NCBI GenBank assembly: GCA_903822545.1
Contig: CAIJPN010000124.1
Coordinates: 1-35,394, forward strand
Source of the DNA: an uncultured Anaerolineae bacterium
GTDB taxonomy: Bacteria; Chloroflexota; Anaerolineae; Anaerolineales; Villigracilaceae
Direction: 5' to 3'
Length of the DNA stretch: 35,394 nt
The translations under genes were made by a program, and so were the position numbers. Below are positions 8,515 through 15,497 of this stretch, in pieces (position 1 is the first letter of the stretch; each line of letters starts with the position of its first letter). The notes under the pieces were generated by a model. It was given only the letters and a program-made list of their open reading frames with translations. It was not told the origin of the DNA and searched no databases.

Positions 8515-9372
8515 GTGGAAATTTCACCCGAAGCCCTGTCTGCCTACCGCGCCCGCACGTTTCACCTGCCCCCCATGCCGCGCATCCAAACACCCGAAGC
8601 TGCGTATACATGGGTGGATGAACGCGGTTTTGTCTTTTTCTGGCCGATCAGTGGTGTGGATATGCCCAGCCTGTGGGTTGCCGCTGCCGGAGATCGTCCT
8701 GTAGCTGATGCCCATGATGACCCTGGACACATGACCTGGGGCTGGAAGGATGGCGCGCTCGGCAAGCGGGTTTGGTATTACGCCAAGATGCTGCGCAAGA
8801 AGGCCACCATGATCTCGCTGGAGATTGCGCCGTATTTTTATGCGCTTTCTGAGAATTATGGCTCACCGGAGGATGATTACCTGCTGGCTTATGAAGAAGG
8901 CCGCATGACATTGGCGACCAAACAAGTTTACGAGGCGCTGTTGAAGGATGGCGCAATGAATACGCTCGATTTGCGCAAGGCGGCACGCATGAGCAGCGCG
9001 CAAAGCGATGGTGAGTTTAATAAGGCCCTGGAGTTTTTGCAGGCTGATTTTAAAATCTTGCCAGTGGGTGTGGCACAGGCCGGGGCCTGGAAGTATGCGT
9101 TTATCTACGATGTCGTTACACGGCACTTCCCGGAGCTGCCAGAAAAAGCCCGGGGCATTGGCGAAGCCGAAGCGCGGCAAAAACTGGCGGCGTTGTATTT
9201 CCAAAATGTGGGGGCGGCGCAGGCCAGGGATGTTTCGAGGCTGTTCGGGTGGTCACCCGAGATTACAGCCAGGGTGATAAAACGCCTGGTTGACGGTGGC
9301 CTGGTGCAGGGCGGGCTGATCCGCCGGGAAAAAGCCGGGGAGTGGTTCGCGCTGCAAGAGCTGGTAGTATAG
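8515..9372 (+). CDS. AlkZ/YcaQ-like winged-helix protein
   Basis: The 285-residue protein starts at GTG 8515, supported by AGGAGG at 8501-8506 with an 8-base gap. The N-terminal part (FVFFWPISGVDMPSLW, then a GHMTWGWKDG stretch) and the C-terminal helix-turn-helix-like segment (QARDVSRLFGWSPEITARVI) resemble the winged-helix HTH_42 group that contains the AlkZ/YcaQ DNA glycosylases. The catalytic QxQ/QxD motif of those glycosylases is not obvious, so base-excision activity is uncertain. It could be a DNA-binding protein or a non-catalytic relative. It is co-transcribed with the thioesterase. Confidence 0.5.
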   Translation: MEISPEALSAYRARTFHLPPMPRIQTPEAAYTWVDERGFVFFWPISGVDMPSLWVAAAGDRPVADAHDDPGHMTWGWKDGALGKRVWYYAKMLRKKATMISLEIAPYFYALSENYGSPEDDYLLAYEEGRMTLATKQVYEALLKDGAMNTLDLRKAARMSSAQSDGEFNKALEFLQADFKILPVGVAQAGAWKYAFIYDVVTRHFPELPEKARGIGEAEARQKLAALYFQNVGAAQARDVSRLFGWSPEITARVIKRLVDGGLVQGGLIRREKAGEWFALQELVV

Positions 9373-9377
9373 CCAGC

Positions 9378-9414
9378 GTTGAAAAAGTCTAAATTAAATG
9401 AAACTTTTTTCAAC
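9378..9414. promoter_or_regulatory. Inverted repeat upstream of the toastrack operon (candidate operator or weak terminator)
   Basis: GTTGAAAAAGT (9378-9388) and ACTTTTTTCAAC (9403-9414) form a near-perfect inverted repeat, one A longer on one side. The right arm covers the position expected for the -35 element of the TATAAT at 9424. It also lies 5 bases after the upstream stop, so partial terminator function is possible. Confidence 0.45.
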
Positions 9415-9423
9415 TTTTGGCGT

Positions 9424-9429
9424 TATAAT
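9424..9429 (+). promoter_or_regulatory. -10 box (TATAAT) of the toastrack operon
   Basis: A perfect TATAAT lies 45 bases before the ATG at 9475. The -35 position reads AAACTT, far from consensus, which suggests activation or control through the adjoining inverted repeat. Confidence 0.5.
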
Positions 9430-9474
9430 ATAAGAAATATCAATTCTATATTTGAAATTGAAAGGAGAAATTCT

Positions 9475-9987
9475 ATGAAACGAAATCGTGGCGAACTTTT
9501 TGTGGGTCTGTTGTTAATTTTGCTGGGCGCATGGTTTGTGGCGCAGCGGCAGTTCCCCGAGCTGGCGAAGCTGGTTGAGCAGTATGCCAAAGGGCCGATG
9601 GTGTTGATCATTGGCGGCGGGGTGGTGTTTGTGTTGGGTGCGCTGCTGGGCACACCGGGGTTGTCGATTCCGGCGGCGATTATTTCGGGTATCGGCGGCA
9701 TTATTTATTACCAGGAACTGGTTAAGGATCCCAGTGTGTGGTCGTATATGTGGACGCTGATTATTGGGTTTGTGGGCGTGGGCAATGTTTTGGCCGGGGC
9801 GCTCAACCGCAGTTCTTCGCAGGTGAGGAGCGGGCTGAATACGATTGTAGTCAGCGCGGTGCTGTTCATCATTTTTGCAACCATGATGGGCAAGCTGGCG
9901 ATTTTAGGCGCGTATGGCCCGGCTATCCTGCTGATTTTGCTCGGGCTGTGGGTGATGCTGCGTGCGATCTTCCACAAAGGAGAATGA
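9475..9987 (+). CDS. Multi-pass membrane protein, first gene of the LiaF-like operon
   Basis: The 170-residue protein starts at ATG 9475 (AGGAG 8 bases upstream) and is almost entirely hydrophobic, with about five or six membrane segments. The N-terminus (GELFVGLLLILLGAWFVAQRQ) has the look of the DUF5668/LiaF membrane module seen at the N-terminus of the next protein. A middle segment repeats the GGGVVFVLGALLGTPG and GIGGIIYY glycine-rich pattern. There is no catalytic motif. The next gene starts one base after its stop, so the two are translationally coupled. It probably belongs to an envelope-stress sensing or protecting complex, by analogy with LiaF systems. Confidence 0.7.
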   Translation: MKRNRGELFVGLLLILLGAWFVAQRQFPELAKLVEQYAKGPMVLIIGGGVVFVLGALLGTPGLSIPAAIISGIGGIIYYQELVKDPSVWSYMWTLIIGFVGVGNVLAGALNRSSSQVRSGLNTIVVSAVLFIIFATMMGKLAILGAYGPAILLILLGLWVMLRAIFHKGE

Positions 9988-9988
9988 G

Positions 9989-10777
9989 ATGAGATTGAAA
10001 CTCGATGGGCTGTTTTGGGGCGGGATTTTGATCCTGCTCGGGGTTTTGTTCTTTTTGCAGGCCGCTGGGTTCATCAAGGATGTGTTTGGCTGGTTCTGGC
10101 CGATCATGCTGATGCTGTTGGGGCTGTTTGTGCTGGCGGGCGTGTTCTGGCCGGGCGCGGCACGCATGGGCGGCGTGAAAGCGCTGGTGAGCCTGGATGA
10201 AAACGCCAAAAGTGCGCGCATCGACCTGGATTTCGGGGCTTCGAGCCTGTGGGTGAGCGGTGGCGCGCAACCAGGTACGCTGGTCTACGGGACGAGCGGC
10301 ACAGCGTTGGAAGTTAAATCACACCTTGCGGGAGATGTGCAGGAAGTGGATTTGGACGCCGGCCCATCCTTTTTACCGTTCCTGGGCTCTGCCAGCGGCT
10401 CGTGGGATTTCCAGCTCTCAGACAGCATTCCGCTGACGCTGGATGTGGATGCCGGGGCGAGCAGCATGACTTTCGATCTGGCCGACCTGCCGGTGCAAGA
10501 AATCCGCGTAGATGGCGGGGCCAGCACCATCAACCTGACGCTGCCCAAAAGCTCAAACTGCCGTGTGAAAATGAATATGGGCGCGGCAACGATCAACATT
10601 ACCGTCCCTGAAGGTGTTGAAATGCGCCTGGGCATGGATGGGATGATGTCGCTGAATATTGATGAGAAGCGTTTCAGCCATGTGGGTTCGTTCTACCAGA
10701 CTGGCGGATATGATTCAGCCCAAACGCGGGTGGATGTTGACCTGGATGGCGGCGCAAGCACGGTTACTGTGAGCTAG
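9989..10777 (+). CDS. LiaF-like protein with toastrack domain
   Basis: The 262-residue protein starts at ATG 9989 (AGGAG upstream). Residues 1-60 hold two membrane hairpins (LFWGGILILLGVLFFLQ and WPIMLMLLGLFVLAGVFW). Residues 80-262 form a right-handed beta structure of the toastrack type (DUF2154/DUF4097, LiaF C-terminus), seen as repeated short strands with Gly-Ala-Ser turns: FGASSLWVSGG, DAGASSMTFDL, DGGASTINLTL, NMGAATINITVP, DGGASTVTV. In Firmicutes LiaF restrains the LiaRS kinase; toastrack proteins more widely are thought to assemble at the membrane under envelope stress. No kinase adjoins this operon. The third gene follows after 9 bases. Confidence 0.8.
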   Translation: MRLKLDGLFWGGILILLGVLFFLQAAGFIKDVFGWFWPIMLMLLGLFVLAGVFWPGAARMGGVKALVSLDENAKSARIDLDFGASSLWVSGGAQPGTLVYGTSGTALEVKSHLAGDVQEVDLDAGPSFLPFLGSASGSWDFQLSDSIPLTLDVDAGASSMTFDLADLPVQEIRVDGGASTINLTLPKSSNCRVKMNMGAATINITVPEGVEMRLGMDGMMSLNIDEKRFSHVGSFYQTGGYDSAQTRVDVDLDGGASTVTVS

Positions 10778-10786
10778 GAGGTTGTG

Positions 10787-11428
10787 ATGAAACGGTTTGA
10801 TTTTCGTATCCTGTTTGGGTTGGCGCTGTTCCTGTTGGGCGGGCTGATGCTGCTGGAACAAATGGGCTTGATCAAGGGCGCTTCGAGCATCTTCTGGGGC
10901 GTGACGATGATCGGTCTCGGCTCGGTTTTCCTATATGGCTTTTTCGGTGATTTCCGCCGCTACTGGTGGATGGTTATCCCCGGCCTGACCCTGGTTGGCG
11001 TGGGTGTCGATTCCCTGCTGCCGCAGCAACTCCAATCGTGGGGCGGGATCATCTTACTGGCTGCCATCGGCCTGAGTTTCTGGTCGATCTATTTCGTCAA
11101 TCGCAGGTCATGGTGGGCCATCATCCCCGGCGGGGTGCTGGTGACGCTGGCAGCCGTCAATATGCTGGATGTGATGGATTTGTCGGTTGCAGATAACGGA
11201 GGCGGGGTGTTTTTCCTTGGCCTGGGGCTGACTTTCCTGCTGGTGGCAATCCTGCCGAATGGTGGCACCAACAACCAGTGGGCATATATCCCGGCGGTGG
11301 TGCTGGTGCTGCTGGGGGCTTTTCTCGGCAACCAGGCGGTGGATGGCGTTTCCACTTATGTCTGGCCGGTTTCGCTGATTATGGTTGGCGCGATGATCCT
11401 TTTCGGGTTTTTCAGACGGCGCGAATAG
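10787..11428 (+). CDS. Multi-pass membrane protein, third gene of the LiaF-like operon
   Basis: The 213-residue protein has about eight predicted membrane segments in pairs, each pair with the LGxGL or LVGVGV glycine-rich turn typical of the LiaF/DUF5668 membrane module (for example FGLALFLLGGLMLLEQMGLI and WWMVIPGLTLVGVGVDSLLP). It looks like several copies of this hairpin in one chain without the toastrack domain. ATG 10787 is preferred over GTG 10784 because AGGAGG at 10776-10781 leaves 5 bases to it. It ends the operon; a 17-bp hairpin terminator follows. Confidence 0.7.
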   Translation: MKRFDFRILFGLALFLLGGLMLLEQMGLIKGASSIFWGVTMIGLGSVFLYGFFGDFRRYWWMVIPGLTLVGVGVDSLLPQQLQSWGGIILLAAIGLSFWSIYFVNRRSWWAIIPGGVLVTLAAVNMLDVMDLSVADNGGGVFFLGLGLTFLLVAILPNGGTNNQWAYIPAVVLVLLGAFLGNQAVDGVSTYVWPVSLIMVGAMILFGFFRRRE

Positions 11429-11440
11429 ACAATAGAAACC

Positions 11441-11484
11441 AATAAAAATGGCCTGCCCAATTCAATCGGCAGGCCATTTTTATT
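11441..11484. terminator. Bidirectional terminator between convergent genes
   Basis: A 17-bp perfect stem (11441-11457 with 11468-11484) reads AATAAAAATGGCCTGCC on the left arm. The GC core is flanked by A/T tracts on both sides, so it can end both the plus-strand membrane operon and the minus-strand V4R gene. Confidence 0.85.
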
Positions 11485-11524
11485 ATTGGTGTGTGCGCGG
11501 CAAATGCCAGAAACCCAAATTGGT

Positions 11525-12136
11525 TTATGACATTTTCATCAAAAAGGTGCAGGTTTCAGCGCCCTGGGCGCGGCATTCAATTTCTTCGGTTTGCCAGGCC
11601 TGGTTTGTGACCCAGAAGGCCAATTCATCTAATGCGCCGATGGCGGTGTGGCAAAATGCGCTGCTGGTATGAACACCAGAACAATAGGGGCATTGGTAAG
11701 TTTTGAAAAGCAGTGTGCCATCAGGTTTTTCGATAAATTCCGTATCCACCTGGGCAATCTGTTTGGCGGCCATGGTGACCGCTTTCAGGAGCGTTTTCAG
11801 GCGCAGGTCTGCTGGCAGGCTTTTGAGCGCGGTGCTGGCCAGGCCAATGGCCAACGGATAGTTCTCGCGCCATTTGGTAAACTGCACCCGCCCGGCGCGT
11901 TTGAGCGTGGCGCTGGCGCTTTTGGGGCCATACACATCAATCATGGCCTGGGTCACGCGTCCCACGTCGCCAAAGGTGGGTCTTTTGCCAGGGGCCAGTC
12001 TGCCATCTTTCAGATAGTCGAGCATATTGGCGCGCTGTAAAATGATGCTCGCGCCAGATTCCCCAAGCAATTCGCGCACCGTCTGGATGGCAACATCCAC
12101 AGCTTCAGGAGGCAGTACCAGGTGACGGTCGTCCAT
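11525..12136 (-). CDS. V4R-domain protein with Cys cluster
   Basis: The 203-residue protein starts at ATG 12136, one base after the stop of the upstream gene (TGAAATG); it has no clear ribosome-binding site, so it is probably coupled to it. The C-terminal half resembles the V4R (4-vinyl reductase) domain, a ligand-binding domain found in bacteriochlorophyll 4-vinyl reductase BchJ and in sensors: TYQCPYCSGVHTSSAFCHT, then an ECRAQGAETCTFLM ending. Five Cys (149, 152, 162, 188, 196) make a metal, Fe-S or haem site plausible. The N-terminal half (PPEAVDVAIQTVRELLGESG) is helical, as in other V4R proteins. Tight coupling to a CNB-NifU fusion suggests that the scaffold may deliver a cluster to this protein or share a sensing role; that is inference. 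Confidence 0.65.
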   Translation of the reverse strand: MDDRHLVLPPEAVDVAIQTVRELLGESGASIILQRANMLDYLKDGRLAPGKRPTFGDVGRVTQAMIDVYGPKSASATLKRAGRVQFTKWRENYPLAIGLASTALKSLPADLRLKTLLKAVTMAAKQIAQVDTEFIEKPDGTLLFKTYQCPYCSGVHTSSAFCHTAIGALDELAFWVTNQAWQTEEIECRAQGAETCTFLMKMS

Positions 12137-12137
12137 T

Positions 12138-12863
12138 TCAGGCAGCTTCGATGTGAATTTCAGGGAAAAACTGGTGGACGGTGCCTTCGACCCAGCCATG
12201 CAGCGTGGATGGAGAAAGTGGGCAGCCCAGGCAGGCCCCACCCATCTTCACCTTCAAAGTTTCACCGTTGAAAGATACAAACTCAACCGACCCGCCATGG
12301 AATTGTTCGATGTAAGCACTGATGTTCTCAATCAAAGCGCGTAATTGCTGTTCTTTGGCACTGGCAACACTCATAACAGACTCTCCTTCTTGAATTGGGG
12401 CAGACTTTTTCTTGATACCTTCATTGAGCATCGCTTTGACCTGGGCCTCGGCATTACTGCGACGAAACGCCACTGCGCGGGCCAACCGGTCGAGCACCAC
12501 CCGTCCGGTTTGGGGGTGATCATTCATCAGGGTTTGCAAATCCTGGCCACAAATCACCAGCACTTCACAGGCCTGGGTGCAGATCAATGACGAGCTGTAG
12601 GTAGAATTCCCCAACACCGCCGACCAGCCGAATACACCGCCCGGTTGGATGCGGTTCAGGTTAATAGGCTCCCCATCATAAGGCTTGTAACGAATAACAA
12701 CTTCTCCACGAGTCAACAGGTAAAGACAGACGGCACGCTCCCCCTGTTCAAACAGAACAGCGCCTGTCGCGTAAGTGCGGGCAGAAAACATCGGCGCTAT
12801 GATTTTCAAATCTGCCGCGTCCAAATCCTTAAACAAGGGAAAATGCGTCAAAACATCTAACAT
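12138..12863 (-). CDS. Fusion of cyclic-nucleotide-binding domain and NifU C-terminal Fe-S scaffold
   Basis: The 241-residue protein has two parts. Residues 5-135 are a Crp/cNMP-binding beta-roll (PLFKDLDAADLKIIAPMF, LFEQGERAVCLYLLTRGEV, RIQPGGVFGWSAVLGNSTYS). The phosphate-binding cassette lacks the usual Glu and Arg (GW and SSS instead of GE and RxA), so cAMP binding is doubtful. Residues 172-238 are a NifU C-terminal domain: LRALIENISAYIEQFHGGSV then VKMGGACLGCPLSPSTL with Cys211 and Cys214, which in NifU/Nfu assemble a 4Fe-4S cluster. There is no DNA-binding domain. ATG 12863 fits the domain start; AGAGG directly abuts it, which is too close to serve as a Shine-Dalgarno sequence, and a TATCAT lies 7 bases upstream. 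The combination is unusual. Confidence 0.85.
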   Translation of the reverse strand: MLDVLTHFPLFKDLDAADLKIIAPMFSARTYATGAVLFEQGERAVCLYLLTRGEVVIRYKPYDGEPINLNRIQPGGVFGWSAVLGNSTYSSSLICTQACEVLVICGQDLQTLMNDHPQTGRVVLDRLARAVAFRRSNAEAQVKAMLNEGIKKKSAPIQEGESVMSVASAKEQQLRALIENISAYIEQFHGGSVEFVSFNGETLKVKMGGACLGCPLSPSTLHGWVEGTVHQFFPEIHIEAA

Positions 12864-12977
12864 CCTCTAGATGATAAAACTTTGCATGACCCTTTCATAG
12901 TGGCAAAAATCATATTCGAACTGACATTCTTCCCATTTATTATGACATTCCAGCGCAAACTGTCACAGGCAATCGGT

Positions 12978-12983
12978 TATACT
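12978..12983 (+). promoter_or_regulatory. Probable -10 box (TATACT) before the sigma-factor operon
   Basis: TATACT in GGTTATACTTTGGTG lies 39 bases before the ATG at 13023. No convincing -35 box was found, and no clear ECF-type GAAC/-10 pair, so autoregulation cannot be read from the sequence. Confidence 0.35.
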
Positions 12984-13022
12984 TTGGTGACAATTGCAAC
13001 TTTTCAGACCGGAAATCATCAA

Positions 13023-13616
13023 ATGAATGAAACTACGCAACACGAATTCTCTATTGAAGCCCTGCGCGCCGGAGATCGGGCCGAGTTTGCCCGTCTGGTT
13101 GAAGCCTACTCCAGCCCAATTTACCGGCTTGGCCTGAAAATGCTGGGAGACCAGCAAAATGCCGAAGATGTGCTGCAAAACACCTTCCTGAAGGCACTCC
13201 AGCACATCGGCAACTTCGAGGCCCGCTCCAGCCTGTCCACCTGGCTCTATCGCATCGCCGCCAACGAAGCCCTGATGCTGCTACGCAAAAAGCGGCCCGA
13301 AGTGCCCATCGATGAGCCTGCCAGCGAAGACGATGAGATTTCACTGCCCACCCAGTTCACAGACTGGGCCGACATGCCCGAAAATGAACTGCTTTCTGTG
13401 GAAGGTCGCCGGCACCTCAACGACGCCATCCACGCCCTGCCCGAAAAACTGCGAGTCGTCTTCCTGTTACGCGATATTGAAGGCCTGTCCATCCGGGAAA
13501 CCGCCGATGCGCTCAACCTGACCGAAACTGCCGTCAAAACCCGCCTGCTGCGCGCCCGGCTCAACCTGCGCGAACAACTCGGCCACTATTACGCCGAACG
13601 CATCACCTCGGAATAA
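13023..13616 (+). CDS. ECF-type RNA polymerase sigma factor
   Basis: The 197-residue protein has sigma region 2 (EFARLVEAYSSPIYRLGLKM, AEDVLQNTFLKAL, then SSLSTWLYRIAANEALMLLR) and region 4 (LPEKLRVVFLLRDIEGLSIR, then ALNLTETAVKTRLLRARLNL), with an acidic linker between. It lacks regions 1 and 3, as in RpoE/SigW-type ECF factors. ATG 13023 is preferred; upstream in-frame ATGs add only a non-domain tail. The next gene, 5 bases away, encodes a zinc anti-sigma factor, the usual partner. The downstream genes are all thiol-redox proteins, so the factor probably responds to disulfide or peroxide stress, like SigR-RsrA. Confidence 0.92.
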   Translation: MNETTQHEFSIEALRAGDRAEFARLVEAYSSPIYRLGLKMLGDQQNAEDVLQNTFLKALQHIGNFEARSSLSTWLYRIAANEALMLLRKKRPEVPIDEPASEDDEISLPTQFTDWADMPENELLSVEGRRHLNDAIHALPEKLRVVFLLRDIEGLSIRETADALNLTETAVKTRLLRARLNLREQLGHYYAERITSE

Positions 13617-13621
13617 AAACC

Positions 13622-13900
13622 ATGACCACCCACCACCATCACGAACACGATCACCAACTTTCCTGCAAAGAACTGCTCGGTTCCATCTCCGATTATGTCG
13701 AAGGTGAATTGAGCGATGATCTCTGCCAGGAAATCCGCCAGCACATGGCCGGATGCGAAAACTGCCGGGTCGTTTTCGACACTTTCAACAAAACCATCTA
13801 CCTGTACCATACCAGTGCCGGAGACACCAAAGCCCCGGTCGATGTCCAGAACCGGCTGTTCGAAAAACTCCAGCTGAATGATTACATCAAACGCAAATAA
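13622..13900 (+). CDS. Zinc-binding (ZAS-type) anti-sigma factor, soluble
   Basis: The 92-residue protein has a zf-HC2/ZAS motif, His41-x3-Cys45-x2-Cys48 in QHMAGCENC, preceded by the helix CKELLGSISDYVEGELSDD, which is the usual sigma-binding part. There is no membrane segment. In RsrA-like proteins oxidation of the zinc Cys pair releases the sigma factor, which fits the redox genes that follow. The N-terminus is His-rich (THHHHEHDHQ), possibly metal-binding. Cys15 and Cys35 are further candidates for disulfide formation. Confidence 0.88.
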   Translation: MTTHHHHEHDHQLSCKELLGSISDYVEGELSDDLCQEIRQHMAGCENCRVVFDTFNKTIYLYHTSAGDTKAPVDVQNRLFEKLQLNDYIKRK

Positions 13901-13946
13901 CATCATCCCACAAGAATTTCCTGATTAAGCAACTTTTACCCCGCGA

Positions 13947-14144
13947 ATGCATCCAACCAAACAAGAACAAACCGCCCCTGAACCTGCCCCCCGTTTCGAA
14001 CAGATGGATCCCCCCCGCGAACCCATCCGGCGCGGCTCCACCTGCCCGCAATGCCGCCAGGCCAGGCTCGACTACAACGGCTTGCTCAACCTGGAATGCC
14101 CAGGCTGCGGTTACACCGAACACAACGGCGCAGGCTGCACCTGA
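13947..14144 (+). CDS. Small zinc-ribbon protein
   Basis: The 65-residue protein has a Pro-rich first half and a zinc ribbon with Cys33-x2-Cys36 (TCPQCRQ) and Cys51-x2-Cys54 (ECPGCGY), with a further Cys64. It ends in TGA TAA tandem stops. The Shine-Dalgarno sequence is weak. Its place between the anti-sigma factor and the selenoprotein suggests a redox or metal role within the same operon; no family function is known to me. Confidence 0.65.
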   Translation: MHPTKQEQTAPEPAPRFEQMDPPREPIRRGSTCPQCRQARLDYNGLLNLECPGCGYTEHNGAGCT

Positions 14145-14194
14145 TAAATCCCCCAAAGCCCCGTGCGGGCGCATCCCCAAAAAGGAAACCTTTA

Positions 14195-14866
14195 ATGGAA
14201 AAACTCCTACCTCCCGATATCATCAAACAGATCCGAGAAGTTTTCGCCCAGGTAAAAAACCCGGTAGCCCTGCTCTTCTTCAGCTCCAAAAAGAACTGCG
14301 ACTACTGCGCCGAAATCCAGCAACTGCTCGAAGAACTCACCCAACTCTCTGACCTGCTGCACCTGTCCATCCACGACATCGATGCCGAAGCCGACCTGGC
14401 AGCGCTCTACAAAGTCACCGGTAAAGCCCCGGCACTGGTCATCGCCGCCCAGGAAGGCGACCAGATCACCGATTTTGGCATCCGCTACCTGGGAATTCCA
14501 TCGGGACACGAGTTCACCACCCTGATCCAAGACATCATCCTGGTCTCAGGCCGCGACTCAGGGCTTTCTGCACAGACCCGGCAGTATCTCAAATCCTTAA
14601 CCAAACCGCTGCACCTGCAAGTTTACGTAACCCCTACCTGACCGTACTGCCCGCGAGCCGTGTTGCTCGCCCACATGTTCGCCATGGAAAACCCGGAAAT
14701 GATCCTGGCTGAAGGCGTCGAAGCCATGGAATTTGCCGAACTTTCTGAAAAATATCACATCAGCGGCGTACCTGATACAATCATCAATGATGCCGCCGGA
14801 CGCGTTGTTGGCGCAGTGCCTGAGATCAACCTGCTTGCTGAAATCCAGCGCGCAATGAACAAATAA
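14195..14866 (+). CDS. Protein disulfide oxidoreductase selenoprotein (Sec at residue 149)
   Basis: The 223-residue product is read through TGA 14639-14641 as selenocysteine. It has the two tandem thioredoxin folds of the PDO/glutaredoxin-like family. The N-terminal fold has CDYC (Cys35, Cys38 after LFFSSKKN) and cis-Pro79 in GKAPALVI; the C-terminal fold has VYVTPT-Sec149-Pro-Tyr-Cys152 then PRAVLLAHMFA, and SGVPDTIIND with its cis-Pro. Family members have CPYC at this exact place. Length is normal for a PDO only if the TGA is read. Support comes from a SECIS-like hairpin at 14653-14670 and from selB in the same window. ATG 14195 has AAGGAA upstream. It is the fourth gene of the ECF operon. 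PDOs shuffle or reduce protein disulfides in the cytoplasm; Sec would speed attack on disulfides or peroxides. Pseudogene or sequencing error is the alternative, considered unlikely. Confidence 0.9.
14639..14670 (+). promoter_or_regulatory. Sec UGA codon and bacterial SECIS-like hairpin
   Basis: TGA 14639-14641 is followed by 11 bases and then the stem GCGAGC (14653-14658), loop CGTGTT (14659-14664) and GCTCGC (14665-14670). The loop begins 17 bases after the codon and has G as its second base; bacterial SECIS consensus asks for a small apical loop about 16-37 bases downstream with a G in its first two positions. The hairpin lies within coding sequence, as it must in bacteria. Confidence 0.8.
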
Positions 14867-14870
14867 ACCA

Positions 14871-14899
14871 GTAGGGCGAGAGTACTCATCTCGCCCTAC
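14871..14899. repeat. Intercistronic palindrome, REP-like
   Basis: GTAGGGCGAGA (14871-14881) and TCTCGCCCTAC (14889-14899) pair perfectly around a 7-base loop, in the 48-base gap between the selenoprotein and the TlpA-like gene. A short T run (CTTTTA) starts 5 bases later, so it may be a partial terminator or an mRNA-stabilising hairpin. It resembles small REP-type palindromes. Confidence 0.6.
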
Positions 14900-14914
14900 A
14901 TTCGCTTTTAACCC

Positions 14915-15496
14915 ATGAAATCACGCGAACAACTCAAAAAACAAGCTGAAAAGCAAACCGTCATCCTGGTGATTGTTGGCGCAGGGCTGATGTTGATTGC
15001 CATCGCGGCTTTTCTCTCGCTGCCACAGGCCACAGCCGCCGTGTCGGGGCAAAACCTGGGCATGATCCCGGCCCCCGTCAATTTCACCGCTCCCGATGTT
15101 TCCATCACCGACCTGGATGGCAACCCGGTTTCATTTGCTGACTATCGCGGCAAAGTCATCCTTTACAATGCCTGGGCCACCTGGTGTCCGCCTTGCAAAG
15201 AAGAAATGCCGATTTTGCAGGCATACTACAACGATCATAAAGACCAGGGCTTTGTGATCATCGCCGTGGAAGATGGCCAGCCGGTGGAAGAAGTGCGCAA
15301 CTTTGTAAAAGAGTACCAGCTCAGCTTCCCGGTCTGGCCCGACCCAAAATGGGTAGCCACCACTGCCTTCAAGATCGAAAACCTGCCCACTTCTTACATC
15401 ATTGACCGTGAGGGCGTGGCCCGCTTAACCTGGACGGGCGCAGTCACCCGGGATATGCTCGAAAAATACGTCACCCCGATTATCGAAGGAAATTAA
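14915..15496 (+). CDS. TlpA/ResA-like membrane-anchored thioredoxin
   Basis: The 193-residue protein has a charged N-terminus and one membrane anchor (about 15-35), then an extracytoplasmic thioredoxin fold: NFTAPDVSITDLDGNPVSF, then WATWCPPCKEEMPIL with Cys91 and Cys94, and the cis-Pro in ENLPTSYIID. This is the AhpC/TSA-Redoxin branch used by TlpA/ResA to reduce extracytoplasmic disulfides, for example in apocytochromes. The start lacks a clear Shine-Dalgarno sequence and a hairpin lies directly upstream, so translation may be coupled or regulated. It continues the redox operon; the OsmC gene starts one base after its stop. Confidence 0.88.
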   Translation: MKSREQLKKQAEKQTVILVIVGAGLMLIAIAAFLSLPQATAAVSGQNLGMIPAPVNFTAPDVSITDLDGNPVSFADYRGKVILYNAWATWCPPCKEEMPILQAYYNDHKDQGFVIIAVEDGQPVEEVRNFVKEYQLSFPVWPDPKWVATTAFKIENLPTSYIIDREGVARLTWTGAVTRDMLEKYVTPIIEGN

Positions 15497-15497
15497 A

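Noticed and set aside
14142-14147. TGA TAA at the end of the zinc-ribbon gene as a C-terminal Sec codon
   Set aside because: No hairpin resembling SECIS follows at the right distance and no homologue is known to need a residue there; a tandem stop is simpler.
14660-14866. A separate short gene starting at GTG 14660
   Set aside because: It is in the same frame as the PDO gene and continues its second thioredoxin fold after the TGA; it has no ribosome-binding site of its own and would lack the active-site residue.
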